A stretch of 35,639 nucleotides of DNA from Bacteroidia bacterium. Its GTDB lineage: Bacteria; Bacteroidota; Bacteroidia; UBA4408. Location: NCBI GenBank assembly GCA_014376525.1, contig JACMRI010000146.1:1-35639 (forward strand), in the 5' to 3' direction. Under the pieces are notes generated by a model, which worked only from the letters and a program-made list of their open reading frames with translations, was not told the DNA's origin and ran no database searches. Every line of letters begins with the position of its first letter. The stretch's first letter is position 1. Below, in pieces: positions 18,701-27,764 of the stretch. The translations under genes were made by a program, and so were the position numbers.

Positions 18701-18984
18701 GCTTTAGTTACCTACACCTAAAAGACATGCGTGCCGCAGGTTTTGAACCTGTAAATGTACTTAGCCAATATAAGTATCAAGATGGCTTAGGCTATTACGA
18801 AAGCACCCGCGATGCGGCCACACATTTCTTTTTTAATTATTTAGAAAAAGGTACATACGTATTTGAATACAGTGTATATGCTACGCACGCAGGCACTTTT
18901 AACAATGGCATTACAAGTATGCAATGTTTTTATGCACCCGAGTTTACCACGCATAGCCAAGGCAATGTGGTTACGGTAAAGTAG
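12775..18984 (+). CDS. Large alpha-2-macroglobulin family protein (2069 aa)
   Basis: 'FTDRAIYRPTQLIHVKGL' MG domain, 'FFFPQLVSDAQGEFTMNFTMPEALTKWKMLAYAHTKDLK', and a terpenoid-cyclase-like domain at 'LPYLSQHQFDCADGLANKLFANSLSSYI'. Confidence 0.88.
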   Translation: MNKYILAATVLISTVLVSYAGITLITKYKMENPKFIVVDNYDDNYKAIEKLANKGLYRDAMNACELLLKKALTENNTPQVIKAVVHKIKYSQQIDEQSVTKALYELDSLAAKVKSPAKEVLHSITGDGYWQYYQNNRYQFTNRTQAVDFKNDDISTWDLTKIITECVHQYTLSLNNVKTLQATPVNDYKAILIKGRESEKYRPTLYDVLAYRAIDFFDNGEARIIKPLETFNINQDAYLTDATAFLNQKINTTDSLSFDYHLTKTLQELIQFHTTKNNVIPLIDADIKRIVVIYQKTNSANKDSLYKAALQNIVRAHSTEPYAQLANYYLAQWYVGNYNGDKNKTYKKTAHDIATKGVQTSTDENIKAKFQNLLRTIEGETINITLENINLANQPFIAKINYTNATKVKFRVVKLDMKLLREAQAKERMYTDNGVKPYPLAVSIYIYSQATVNEWTETLPDDKQYLNNTLLYKMPAIANTGLYAIISSNTDNTTLYNNETCTYALTQITNLGILSDVNNKLNTVTGFIVNRNNNAPIADATVEFIRQYDDYKKGTYTTRYATMYSLVTNANGAYSLQNIAQDISYTYHIKTKTDEYYSDLSIYVNKPYDYKEPEYTTYSTLFFTDRAIYRPTQLIHVKGLCTVTQKHDTKIVPNQNITVTLYDANHQKVESRDVITNEFGTYATTFTAPNTGMNGVMTIGDNYGTTNIRVEEYKRPLFEITPKPLVDNYNLNDEVKIEGVAKSYSGAPISGAKVAYRITRQTRIPYWWRCYNPWYVENDITEMSSGTGITNDTGAYIINFKAVPDASVSKQSAASFRYTVYTTITDVNGETHTTEQAVTIGYVSVGLTLYNENELLIKQKSKTDSIHFSITTDNLNGQHVPSTVRLKITKLKQPNTFFRNSVLRDDKCNQHLYTAEQWYKWFPEDEYNNENDYLTWAEGEVIYNENIKTIALNHKLNLPCSQWLNGKYKVEAITTDKKNNEVKEISYVDITNLNDAKTIQDKLLMINTSTDASGSYALLSPHITKCIKTTALSASAYTQALASIDSYVSNETTTNRLVLISYYHNNRFYSTQLTFAPINKTSIKNETIALTLLTLRDKLQPGAKEQWKLKVSSSDKTIPLAEMVATMYDASLDNFVAHNFSSVYAQRPELVVKQEDAPNFNWTIDGENTVSANVYKYAAYKNYQDNVYDYLNLFGLNWNNNHRYYGRGGGREMYKSMANRNEGDIAVDFEDAQPMMEMAASAPMEKKASPRATTAIVGAMDKDDSKDEQQSPKKTEDNTPEKPKEEVAVRKNKNETAFFFPQLVSDAQGEFTMNFTMPEALTKWKMLAYAHTKDLKQAQTQHSVVTQKEVMVVPNWPRFVREDDSITITAKIVNLTNTPLKGKAYIELVNPLTNEKIKYLQGSSMHLFEVASANNTTVSFTLYINELKDALQATIYATAGAHSDAEQTTLTVLPNRILVTESMPMPIRGKQTKTFSFTKLVTNNSTTLTHYNYAIEFTQNPAWLAIKALPYLSQHQFDCADGLANKLFANSLSSYIINSLPVIQNVFNQWQQDPEASVSPLDKNQELKSALLQETPWVLNAQAETQQRKDIAKFFDKNNLSNELKITYEKLKKLQASSGAFRWWKGDKYDNQFLTQRVLNTFAKLIHSNVITKDTYDGETQLISKALAYLDMEMQKEYMLLKKNKNWKTYNYSSATSVEYLYLRSIFIANDFKLDGNYKEMFDYHLAQTQKYWLQHTRYTQAVAVLTLHYNKDATTPKTILASLKNNSINSEEMGAYWKDTYEYFNWYQQPIEAQAMTINAFSELTTDKKFIDDMKTWLLKSKQTQQWPSSAATVEAVYALLLSNANSMSNWLSTDNSIVVKAGNITIDPATDKTIKTESGTGYFKKQFNKTEIQNNMGTVTVTKNNEGVSWGAAYWQYFERLDKIMQHSTGLSIKKELFVEINTPSGPVIKPIDKQPLKIGDKVKVRIEIRADRSFSYLHLKDMRAAGFEPVNVLSQYKYQDGLGYYESTRDAATHFFFNYLEKGTYVFEYSVYATHAGTFNNGITSMQCFYAPEFTTHSQGNVVTVK

Positions 18985-19108
18985 GGCATTTATGAAATTA
19001 GAAATGAAAAAATCAATTTTAAAAACTACATTTGCCTATGAATAAAGCATTTTAAGATATATAGTTCTAACACCGTAGCGAATATTTTGCAGGCATTATA
19101 ACGAGTTA

Positions 19109-19240
19109 ATGAAACCGCTTGATGAAAATCAACTGGAAGCTCATACAATTTCAAAATTAATCACAAACAGAAACTATAATCCTGATAAACCCGAAGTACA
19201 ATATCCATTTGAATATCCTGAACTGTTAATGTTTGAATAA
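19109..19240 (+). CDS. Small hypothetical ORF (43 aa), possibly a gene remnant at the island edge
   Basis: MKPLDENQLEAHTISKLITNRNYNPDKPEVQYPFEYPELLMFE*; coding-like composition but short and below the track cut-off. Confidence 0.3.
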   Translation: MKPLDENQLEAHTISKLITNRNYNPDKPEVQYPFEYPELLMFE

Positions 19241-19483
19241 TTTGATTTTAAAAGTTAATGATTTTGAATATTTTTTAATCTTTTTTATTTGCTTCTCAAA
19301 TAGTTCTTAATCAAAACATAACCTTTTTTAAGTAAATTTCAGATTAGGGTAATAATTGTTGGAAAAATAATAATCAGCAATTACAGAGTTTAAGGGGCAT
19401 TCAGGTTGTAGCCCATATAAATAAAGGGATATTAAGAAAATCGCACTAAAACTAACCCTCTAAAATGCTATATTTGCTACTAT

Positions 19484-22360
19484 ATGTTTACACCGTACCA
19501 CGCTAAATATTTTGCCTTTGAATTAACTAAAAGAAGTTCATCAGACAGTATGCAAAAATTTGCATCTACTTTGGTTGATGCTCAAGTTGATTTGAACCCG
19601 CATCAAGTGGAAGCTGCTTTGTTTGCATTTCGTTCACCTTTATCTAAGGGGGCAATTTTAGCGGACGAAGTAGGTTTGGGTAAAACCATTGAAGCAGGAT
19701 TAGTTATTTCCCAAAAATGGGCAGAAAGAAAAAGAAAGATTTTAATAATTACACCCGCCAATCTTCGCAAACAATGGAGTCAGGAATTAGTAGATAAATT
19801 CTTTTTAACCTCAGTTATTTTAGAAACAAAATCGTTTAACGAAGCAATTAAGAAAAAAAATCTTAATCCTTTTTTACAAAATGAAATTGTTATTTGCTCT
19901 TATCAATTTGCTCGAAGCAAAGAATCTTATATAGAATCTGTTGATTGGGATTTAGCGGTAATTGATGAAGCACACCGTTTACGAAATGTTTACAAAACTT
20001 CAAACCGCATTGGTAAGTCAATAAAAAATTCATTAGCAAATGCCCCTAAAGTTTTATTAACTGCTACACCATTGCAAAATTCATTACAAGAGCTTTACGG
20101 ATTAGTTAGTATTATTGATGAATACGCATTTGGCGATTTAAAAAGTTTTAGAAGTCAATACAGCCGAGTTAATAGTACCGCAGATGAAAGCGTGTTTCTT
20201 GAATTAAAAGAGCGTTTAAAACCAATTTGTAAACGTACATTACGAAGACAAGTTTTAGAATACATCAAATACACTAACCGCATTGCGTTAGTTGAAGAAT
20301 TTTATCCTACCGATGATGAACAAAGGCTATATGATTTTGTAACTAATTATTTGCAAAGCCCTAACCTGTTTGCTTTACCGCCAAGTCAAAGACAATTAAT
20401 GACATTGATTTTGCGTAAGCTATTAGCTTCATCAACCTTTGCTATTTCCGGCACTTTAGAAGCTCTTGCTAAAAAACTGGAAGGGATTATTACCAATCAT
20501 AACACTAATCCATTAGAGGAAGTTTTAACACAGGATTATGAGGCTTATGATGCGTTAAAAGATGAGTGGATTGATGATGAAGCGGAAGAAACCAAAGAAG
20601 AAAAAGTTTATACCACAGAAGATATTAGTAATATAAAAATTGAAATTGCACAGCTAAAAGAATTTGAAGCTCTTGCAAAATCAATTCAAATAAATTCAAA
20701 AGGAGAAAAGCTATTTACTGCATTACAAAAAGGATTTGAGGAAGCGACAAAAAAAGGTGCAAGTAAAAAAGCAATGATTTTTACAGAGAGTACACGCACA
20801 CAAAATTATTTAAGAGATATTTTAGAAGCTCGTGGCTATCAGGGTAAAGTCGTTTTATTTAATGGCTCTAACACCGACCAAAAATCAAAAGAAATTTATA
20901 AAGCGTGGATTGAACAACACCAAAACACCGACCGTGTAACAGGCTCTAAGAGTGCAGATATGCGAGCTGCCTTAGTAGATTATTTCCGTGACGAAGCAAT
21001 TATAATGATTGCTACTGAAGCAGCAGCCGAAGGAATAAACTTACAGTTTTGCTCTCTAATAGTTAATTATGATTTACCGTGGAATCCGCAACGTATTGAA
21101 CAGCGTATTGGTCGTTGTCATCGTTACGGACAAAAATATGATGTTGTCGTTGTTAATTTCTTAAACAAATCAAACGCTGCCGATTTACGAGTATATGATT
21201 TATTGAATGAAAAATTTAGCTTATTTAATGGTGTATTTGGTGCAAGTGATGAAGTTTTAGGAAACATAGAAAGCGGAGTTGATTTTGAAAAACGCATCGC
21301 TAAAATATATCAGGAGTGCAGAACTACCGATGAAATACAATCTTCTTTTGATTCACTTCAAAAAGAATTAGAAACTGAAATTGACACCGAGCTTAATCAA
21401 ACACGACAAAAATTATTAGAGAATTTTGATGAAGAAGTACACGAAAAATTAAAAATAAATTTAAAAGAAAGTAAAGAGTATTTATCAAGATACGAAAACT
21501 GGTTGTGGGATTTAACTCGATATTATTTAGCTGATTTCGCTAATTTCTCAAAAACCGAACATTCTTTTTCGTTACAAAGCAATCCATTCCCGAATGAAAA
21601 AATACATTCTGGTCCTTATCGTATCGGAAAGAGTATTGATGATTCAAATATTTACAGAATCAGTCATCCTTTGGCACAACGTATAATTGATGAGTGTAAA
21701 GCTCTGAATTTACAATCGGCACAAATGGAATTTGATTATTCGGGTTCGGTTATAAAGATTTCTATTTTAGAAAACCTTGTTGGTAAAAGCGGTTGGTTAA
21801 AAGTAAATTCCGTAACAATATCCTCTTTTGAAAATGAAGACTTTATCCTCCATTCAGGATTTACAGACGATGGAGAGATATTGCAAATAGAACAATGCCA
21901 ACGACTATTTTCATTAGCTGCAAATTGTACTCCGTTAATGGATGAAATGAATGAGCAAACAAATGAAAAATTTAATGAAATATACGAAAGCCATTACATA
22001 ACTATTGTTGACGACAATAGGAATAGAAATAGCGTGTTTTTTGATGATGAAGTGGGTAAGTTAGAAAAATGGGCTGAAGATGTAAGGGATTCAATAAAAT
22101 TTGAAATTAAAGAATTAGATAAAGAAATCAAAACTCGTAAAACCGAAGCTCGAAAAATATTACACCTCGAACAAAAAGTTAAAGAGCAACGGATAATAAA
22201 AGACCTTGAAAAAAAACTGGCTGAAAAGCGTTTTAATCAATATCAAAATGAAGATGATATTGAAAAGAGGAAAGATAATTTACTGGATGAAATTGAACAA
22301 CGCTTAAAACAGCAAACAACTAAATCAGATTTATTTACAGTAAAATGGAGTCTGAAATGA
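19484..22360 (+). CDS. SNF2/RapA-type DEAD/DEAH-box helicase (defence-associated)
   Basis: 'ILADEVGLGKTIEAGLV' (motif I), 'LAVIDEAHRLRN' (motif II), 'LLTATPLQNS' (motif III), 'EAAAEGINLQFCSLIVNYDLPWNPQRIEQRIGRCHRYGQ' (motifs V-VI). Confidence 0.88.
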   Translation: MFTPYHAKYFAFELTKRSSSDSMQKFASTLVDAQVDLNPHQVEAALFAFRSPLSKGAILADEVGLGKTIEAGLVISQKWAERKRKILIITPANLRKQWSQELVDKFFLTSVILETKSFNEAIKKKNLNPFLQNEIVICSYQFARSKESYIESVDWDLAVIDEAHRLRNVYKTSNRIGKSIKNSLANAPKVLLTATPLQNSLQELYGLVSIIDEYAFGDLKSFRSQYSRVNSTADESVFLELKERLKPICKRTLRRQVLEYIKYTNRIALVEEFYPTDDEQRLYDFVTNYLQSPNLFALPPSQRQLMTLILRKLLASSTFAISGTLEALAKKLEGIITNHNTNPLEEVLTQDYEAYDALKDEWIDDEAEETKEEKVYTTEDISNIKIEIAQLKEFEALAKSIQINSKGEKLFTALQKGFEEATKKGASKKAMIFTESTRTQNYLRDILEARGYQGKVVLFNGSNTDQKSKEIYKAWIEQHQNTDRVTGSKSADMRAALVDYFRDEAIIMIATEAAAEGINLQFCSLIVNYDLPWNPQRIEQRIGRCHRYGQKYDVVVVNFLNKSNAADLRVYDLLNEKFSLFNGVFGASDEVLGNIESGVDFEKRIAKIYQECRTTDEIQSSFDSLQKELETEIDTELNQTRQKLLENFDEEVHEKLKINLKESKEYLSRYENWLWDLTRYYLADFANFSKTEHSFSLQSNPFPNEKIHSGPYRIGKSIDDSNIYRISHPLAQRIIDECKALNLQSAQMEFDYSGSVIKISILENLVGKSGWLKVNSVTISSFENEDFILHSGFTDDGEILQIEQCQRLFSLAANCTPLMDEMNEQTNEKFNEIYESHYITIVDDNRNRNSVFFDDEVGKLEKWAEDVRDSIKFEIKELDKEIKTRKTEARKILHLEQKVKEQRIIKDLEKKLAEKRFNQYQNEDDIEKRKDNLLDEIEQRLKQQTTKSDLFTVKWSLK

Positions 22361-22390
22361 AAATAATAGAGAATATATATTGCATAAAAA

Positions 22391-22412
22391 AAGCTCGCTT
22401 GTTAGCGAGCTT
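22391..22412. terminator. Hairpin between the helicase and Abi-like genes
   Basis: AAGCTCGCT-TGTT-AGCGAGCTT. The A-run upstream makes it a good intrinsic terminator on the minus strand; the plus-strand T-tract is weak. Confidence 0.55.
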
Positions 22413-22536
22413 CTTAATCTTTCACTTAATTACGTTCACAAAAGTGAAGAGGCTTGATTAAGTATTACAATGCAAATATAATACAAAAAGAAATATATAA
22501 AATGATTTTAAGCTAAAAATAATTGAAATACCATAT

Positions 22537-23340
22537 ATGTCACTGAATTACAATACATTACAAAAATACATTTCTTCGTCAAGACTTACGAATTATGAGC
22601 TTATTTGTAATGGGAATCCTGATAAAACATTAAAGTTATATCATACAAATTTACGATTATCCCAAGCATTTTATCCACTTCTTTCTTTGTTAGAAGTTAT
22701 TTTAAGAAATGCAATAAATGAGGAACTGTCTAATTACTTTAATGACCCTGATTGGTTAATTAATCAACAAACAGGGTTTATGGTTCACCCATCATTGAGT
22801 TATAGAGATAATAGAACAGGACAAATGAAACACAATCATTTTCTTAAAAAAAATGTATCTAAATCAATACTGGATTCAGGAGGTCAAGCATCACAAGGTA
22901 AAATTATTGCAGATGTTAGTTTTGGTTTTTGGACTGCCCTTTTTGATACAACTCATTATAGGATTCTAACTGGTCGTCCAATACAAATTTTCACAAATTT
23001 ACCATCAGGTTCAAATAGAAATACAATCCATCAGAAGCTAATTAAGTTAAGAGATTTTAGAAACAGAGTGTATCATAATGAACCGATTATTTTCGGAAAA
23101 GACAATTTAGGTAATCCGATTTTTGATTTATTAAGTGCGAAGGAAATTTATGTTGAAATTCAAGAGATATTTCAATGGTTGAATTTAGATTTCAATCATT
23201 GGACAAAACGGATAAATAATATTTTTTTTGAAATTGAACGGGCAGAATGTGTTTACAATAGCTATCCTTCAAAAGTATATTATGTTAGAAGAATAGGTGT
23301 TGGGATTAAACATTACAGTAATAAATATTTTAAGAATTAA
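22537..23340 (+). CDS. Abi-like (HEPN-type) protein, putative abortive-infection RNase
   Basis: 'LRLSQAFYPLLSLLEVILRNAINEELSNYF' resembles Abi-like proteins; 'LRDFRNRVYHNEPI' contains an RNxxxH HEPN-type motif. Confidence 0.7.
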   Translation: MSLNYNTLQKYISSSRLTNYELICNGNPDKTLKLYHTNLRLSQAFYPLLSLLEVILRNAINEELSNYFNDPDWLINQQTGFMVHPSLSYRDNRTGQMKHNHFLKKNVSKSILDSGGQASQGKIIADVSFGFWTALFDTTHYRILTGRPIQIFTNLPSGSNRNTIHQKLIKLRDFRNRVYHNEPIIFGKDNLGNPIFDLLSAKEIYVEIQEIFQWLNLDFNHWTKRINNIFFEIERAECVYNSYPSKVYYVRRIGVGIKHYSNKYFKN

Positions 23341-23354
23341 GATTTTAAAGAGAT

Positions 23355-25021
23355 ATGGCAAAGCAATTACAAAAACTCGAACTTACTTGGATTGGTAAGG
23401 GCAACGACCCTCAACTTGAACCTCGTATTTTAATTGAAGACCCAAGCAAAAGTTATGGCGACCCAAAATCAGAAAACATTCTTATTCACGGGGATAATTT
23501 ATTAGCATTAAGAGCTTTGGAACAACAATATGCAGGAACTGTAAAATGTGTTTGCGTTGACCCACCATACAACACAGGTAATGCTTTTGAGCATTATGAT
23601 GATGGTATAGAACATTCTCAATGGCTCAATTTAATGAAGCCACGAATAGAGATTTTAAGAAATTTATTGCGTGAGGATGGTAGTATTTGGATTGCTATTG
23701 ATGATGATGAAAGTCATTATTTAAAAGTGATGTGTGACGAAATATTTGGAAGGCAAAATTTTGTGTGCAATGTAATCTGGGAGAAAAAATATTCGCCACA
23801 GAATGATGCGAAGTGGTTGAGCGATAGCCACGACCACATTTTAGTTTACGCAAAGAATAAAGAAATTTGGAGACCAAACTTATTGCCAAGAACAGAGGCA
23901 ATGGATAATCGTTATAAAAATCCTGATAATGACCCAAGAGGGCAATGGAAATCATCAGACTTGTCTGTAAAAACATATAGTGCAAACTATGATTATCCAA
24001 TAACTACTCCAAAAGGTAGAATTGTTAACCCTCCCAAAGGTAGATGCTGGAGAACATCCAAAGTAAAAATACAAGAATTAATTGCTGACAATAGAATTTG
24101 GTTTGGACCAGATGGAAATAATGTCCCTTCTATTAAAAGATTTTAACTGAAGTAAAGCAAGGGAGTGTTTCCAAAACTATTTGGAAGAGAGAAGAAGTCG
24201 GTGATAATCAAGAGGCGAATAAAGAAGTTAAGGTTTTCAATAGTGAAAGTGTTTTTGCAACACCTAAACCAGAGCGCTTAATTGAACGAATATTATTTTT
24301 GGCTTCAAATGAATCCGATTTTGTTTTAGATAGTTTTTTAGGCAGTGCAACAACATCGGCAGTAGCACATAAAATGAAACGTAAATGGATTGGTATTGAA
24401 TTGGGAGAACACGCAAATACACATTGTTTACCAAGAATGCAGAAAGTAGTTAGCGGTAAAGACAAAGGCGGTATTACAGAAGCAGTAAACTGGCAAGGAG
24501 GCGGAGGCTTTAAATTCTACACACTCGCATCTTCATTAATTCAAAAGGATAAATACGGAAGCGAAATTATTAATCCTGAGTACAACCCAAATATGTTGGC
24601 TGCTGCAATGGCAAAGCAAGAAGGTTTTAGGTATTCTCCCAATGAGGATAGTTATTGGAAACAAGGATTTAGCAGCGAAAAGGATTTTATTTTTACTACA
24701 ACACAATTTGTTACCGTTGAAATTTTAGACCGCTTACAAGAAGAAATGAAGCCGGGCGAAAGTTTGTTGGTATGCTGTAAAAGTTTTGCTAAACAATGCG
24801 TAAACAGACACGGAAATATTACAATTAAAAAGATTCCGCAAATGCTTTTAGGTAGATGCGAATTTGGTAAAGATGATTATTCATTAAACATTGTAAATCT
24901 TCCACACGATGAAAGTGATGATGAGTTAAATGATGAGATTGATTTTGTTGAAGAAAAAAAGACAACGGATAAAACAAAAAAAATAACTAAAAAAGCTGAT
25001 GACCAATCAAAACTTTTTTAA
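23355..25021 (+). pseudogene. Type III-like (beta-class) site-specific adenine DNA methyltransferase, split by an apparent single-base frameshift
   Basis: ORF 23355-24146 has 'CVDPPYNTGNAFEHYDDGIEHSQWLNLM' and ends 'NVPSIKRF*'. The -1 frame from about 24143 reads LTEVKQGSVSKTIWKREEVGDNQEANKEVKVFNSESVFATPKPERLIERI... and joins ORF 24299-25021, which carries 'DSFLGSATTSAVAHKMKRKWIGIELGEHANTHCLPR'. Confidence 0.85.
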
Positions 25022-25060
25022 AAATAGTAATTCATTAAAAACTAATACAGTTCAATATAT

Positions 25061-27763
25061 ATGAACCCAATAGCAGAAAACATTAAACAAAGGCTCTCAC
25101 TTCGTAAACCGCTGCAAGAGGCATTAGATATTCTTACGGGTCTATCAGAAGATTTAGAATTAAATAAAGAAGTTGATTTAAAAACGGAACTCGAAAAAGT
25201 GCAATCGCTTTTTCCTACTTGTACCGATTTTGAGAGAGCGTTCCCCTCAATATGTTTTAGTATTGCTACTGGTGTTGGTAAAACCCGACTAATGGGGGCT
25301 TGTATTGCATTTTTATATTTACAAAAAGGTATCAGAAACTTTTTTGTATTAGCACCCAACCTAACTATTTACAATAAATTGATTGAGGATTTTGGTAATG
25401 TTTCAAATCCTAAATATGTATTTAATGGTATTGCAGAATTTGTACATAATAAACCTGTAATTATAACTGGAGATAATTACAATCAACAAAAACCTTCTGA
25501 TTCAAAGAAACATACTGCATTGGAATACAATAATAAAGAAATTAGAATTAATGTTTTTAACGTATCTAAATTCGCAAAGGAAACAAAGCCAGTTAAAGAA
25601 GGTGGGAAAAATATGACCCCACGAATAAAAAGACTTTCAGAATATTTAGGAGAAAGCTATTGGGAGTATTTAAGTGGGTTAAACGACTTGGTAATACTAA
25701 TGGACGAAGCACACCGCTATCACGCTGATAAAAGCAAAGAATCCATTAACGAATTAAAACCAATTTTAGGAATTGAATTAACAGCAACACCAATTGATGA
25801 AAAAAGTAATCAGTTTAGAAATGTGGTATATGAATATTCATTAGCTCAAGCATTAACCGATGGTTTGTATGTTAAGAATCCGACCATTGCAACAAGAAAA
25901 GATTTTAACCCACAAGGAAGAAGCGAAGAAGAAATTGAGAAAATTAAATTAGAAGATGCGGTAAGTATTCACGAGGACACGAAGCAAGAATTAAAACTAT
26001 ATGCTTTAAACACAGGAAAAAAAGTAGTTAAGCCATTTATTTTGGTGGTGTGCAAAGATACAACACACGCAAAATCAGTTTATGATTTAATTACATCAGT
26101 AGATTTTTACGAAGGTGCATTTGCAGGAAAAGTATTACAAATTGATAGCACTACACGAAATGAAGAATTGATTGAACAACAATTTATTTCGTTGGAACAA
26201 GAAGATAACGAAATAGAAATTGTTATTCACGTTAATATGCTTAAAGAGGGTTGGGATGTAACTAACCTATATACCATTGTTCCGCTACGTGCAGCAAACG
26301 CATCGGTATTAGTTGAACAAACAATTGGTCGAGGATTGCGTTTACCGTTTAATGGCGAACGTACAGGTGTTGAAAAAGTTGATAAACTTACAATTGTTGC
26401 ACACGATAATTTTAACAGAGTAATTGCAGCAGCTCAAGACCCGAACTCAATCTTAAATAAATTGAAATTTGTTGAAATTGATGAAAGTCTTTTAAAAGAA
26501 AGAGTTGAAATAGTAACGGTGCAAAATACCGTTTCTCAAAACATACAAACGGAACAAGAGGAAGTAAATAAAATTGTAGATACCGAAGTAAAGCAGAAAC
26601 GCCAAAACCAAGTAGATGCAAAAAAGTTACTGGTAAATGTTATTCCGTTTTTCAATACTAATTCACAAGTGAAAAAAGTGGATGACCTAATGAAGCCCAA
26701 AGTTAAACAACAAGTAATGGAGGCAGTTCAGAAAGAATTAAACACGGGGCAAGTAAATATTTTTGCAGATAACATTTTAGCGGAAGCCGAAATACTTTAC
26801 GAAAAATTAGTTGCTGATTTTAAAAAAAACATCATTGAAATTCCGAGAATGGATTTAGTACAAGGCGAAGTTACAGCTTCATTTGCGGATTTTGATTTAG
26901 ATACAAATGGATTCAGCTACGAACAATTAAATGATGAAATTGTGCGTATTGGATTGAAAGATAAAAGCTATGATGTAATTGAAGTAAAGAGCGGTGTAAA
27001 CTTCGGAAGCCCAGTAAAATTGCTTATAGCCGAGTTAATAAACTTTTCGGAAGTAGATTATGATACTAATGCGGATTTATTACACAAGTTGGCAAAACAA
27101 GCGGTGTCGCAATTAGAAAGCAACTTAAAAGATGGCGAAGATATTCGTAAACTCATTTTTCAATGGAGGGGGTTAATTGCAAGTAGAGTTTATACGCAAA
27201 TGATGTTGCATTTTAAACTGCACGAAGCTGAATATATTAAACCAAATGTAAAACCATTCACGAAAATAGAAGACTGGAATTTTACTACTTTAAAAAATGT
27301 TGGGCATAAAGATTACCGTGAAGAGAATTTTCCTGCAATACAAGTACCAAAATTTATTTATAGAGGTTTTGAAAAATCTTGTCATTTTGAATACAAATTT
27401 GATAGTAGAACTGAACAAACATTTGCATACGTTTTAGAAAACGATAAGGAAGTTATAAAATGGTTGCGCCCTGCATCCAATCAGTTCCGTATTTACTGGC
27501 AACACAATAGCAAGTTGTATGAGCCTGATTTTATAGTTGAAACTGCGGATTGTATTTATATGATTGAAACTAAAGCAGCGAATGAAATAACAGATACAGA
27601 AGTTCAGGAAAAAGCAGCAGCAGCTTTAAAATATTGCAACTACGCCACAGAATTTACAGCAGAACACGGAGGGAAAAAGTGGAAGTATGTTTTAATACCT
27701 CATAACCAAGTAACAAAAACAAGCGGTTTTAAAGGGTTAGTTTCATCTAATATTATGAAATAA
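25061..27763 (+). CDS. Type III-like restriction subunit: DEAD/DEAH helicase with C-terminal PD-(D/E)XK nuclease
   Basis: 'SIATGVGKTRLMGA' (Walker A), 'VILMDEAHRYH', 'EGWDVTNLYTIVPLRAANASVLVEQTIGRGLRLP'; C-terminal 'YEPDFIVETADCIYMIETKAANE'. Confidence 0.88.
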   Translation: MNPIAENIKQRLSLRKPLQEALDILTGLSEDLELNKEVDLKTELEKVQSLFPTCTDFERAFPSICFSIATGVGKTRLMGACIAFLYLQKGIRNFFVLAPNLTIYNKLIEDFGNVSNPKYVFNGIAEFVHNKPVIITGDNYNQQKPSDSKKHTALEYNNKEIRINVFNVSKFAKETKPVKEGGKNMTPRIKRLSEYLGESYWEYLSGLNDLVILMDEAHRYHADKSKESINELKPILGIELTATPIDEKSNQFRNVVYEYSLAQALTDGLYVKNPTIATRKDFNPQGRSEEEIEKIKLEDAVSIHEDTKQELKLYALNTGKKVVKPFILVVCKDTTHAKSVYDLITSVDFYEGAFAGKVLQIDSTTRNEELIEQQFISLEQEDNEIEIVIHVNMLKEGWDVTNLYTIVPLRAANASVLVEQTIGRGLRLPFNGERTGVEKVDKLTIVAHDNFNRVIAAAQDPNSILNKLKFVEIDESLLKERVEIVTVQNTVSQNIQTEQEEVNKIVDTEVKQKRQNQVDAKKLLVNVIPFFNTNSQVKKVDDLMKPKVKQQVMEAVQKELNTGQVNIFADNILAEAEILYEKLVADFKKNIIEIPRMDLVQGEVTASFADFDLDTNGFSYEQLNDEIVRIGLKDKSYDVIEVKSGVNFGSPVKLLIAELINFSEVDYDTNADLLHKLAKQAVSQLESNLKDGEDIRKLIFQWRGLIASRVYTQMMLHFKLHEAEYIKPNVKPFTKIEDWNFTTLKNVGHKDYREENFPAIQVPKFIYRGFEKSCHFEYKFDSRTEQTFAYVLENDKEVIKWLRPASNQFRIYWQHNSKLYEPDFIVETADCIYMIETKAANEITDTEVQEKAAAALKYCNYATEFTAEHGGKKWKYVLIPHNQVTKTSGFKGLVSSNIMK

Positions 27764-27764
27764 T

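Noticed and set aside
24320-24350. 'LGSATTS' in the methyltransferase as an inactivating change of the usual GSGTT SAM motif
   Set aside because: From memory, GSATT-type variants occur in this methyltransferase group, so it is not good evidence of inactivation; the frameshift is the stronger signal.
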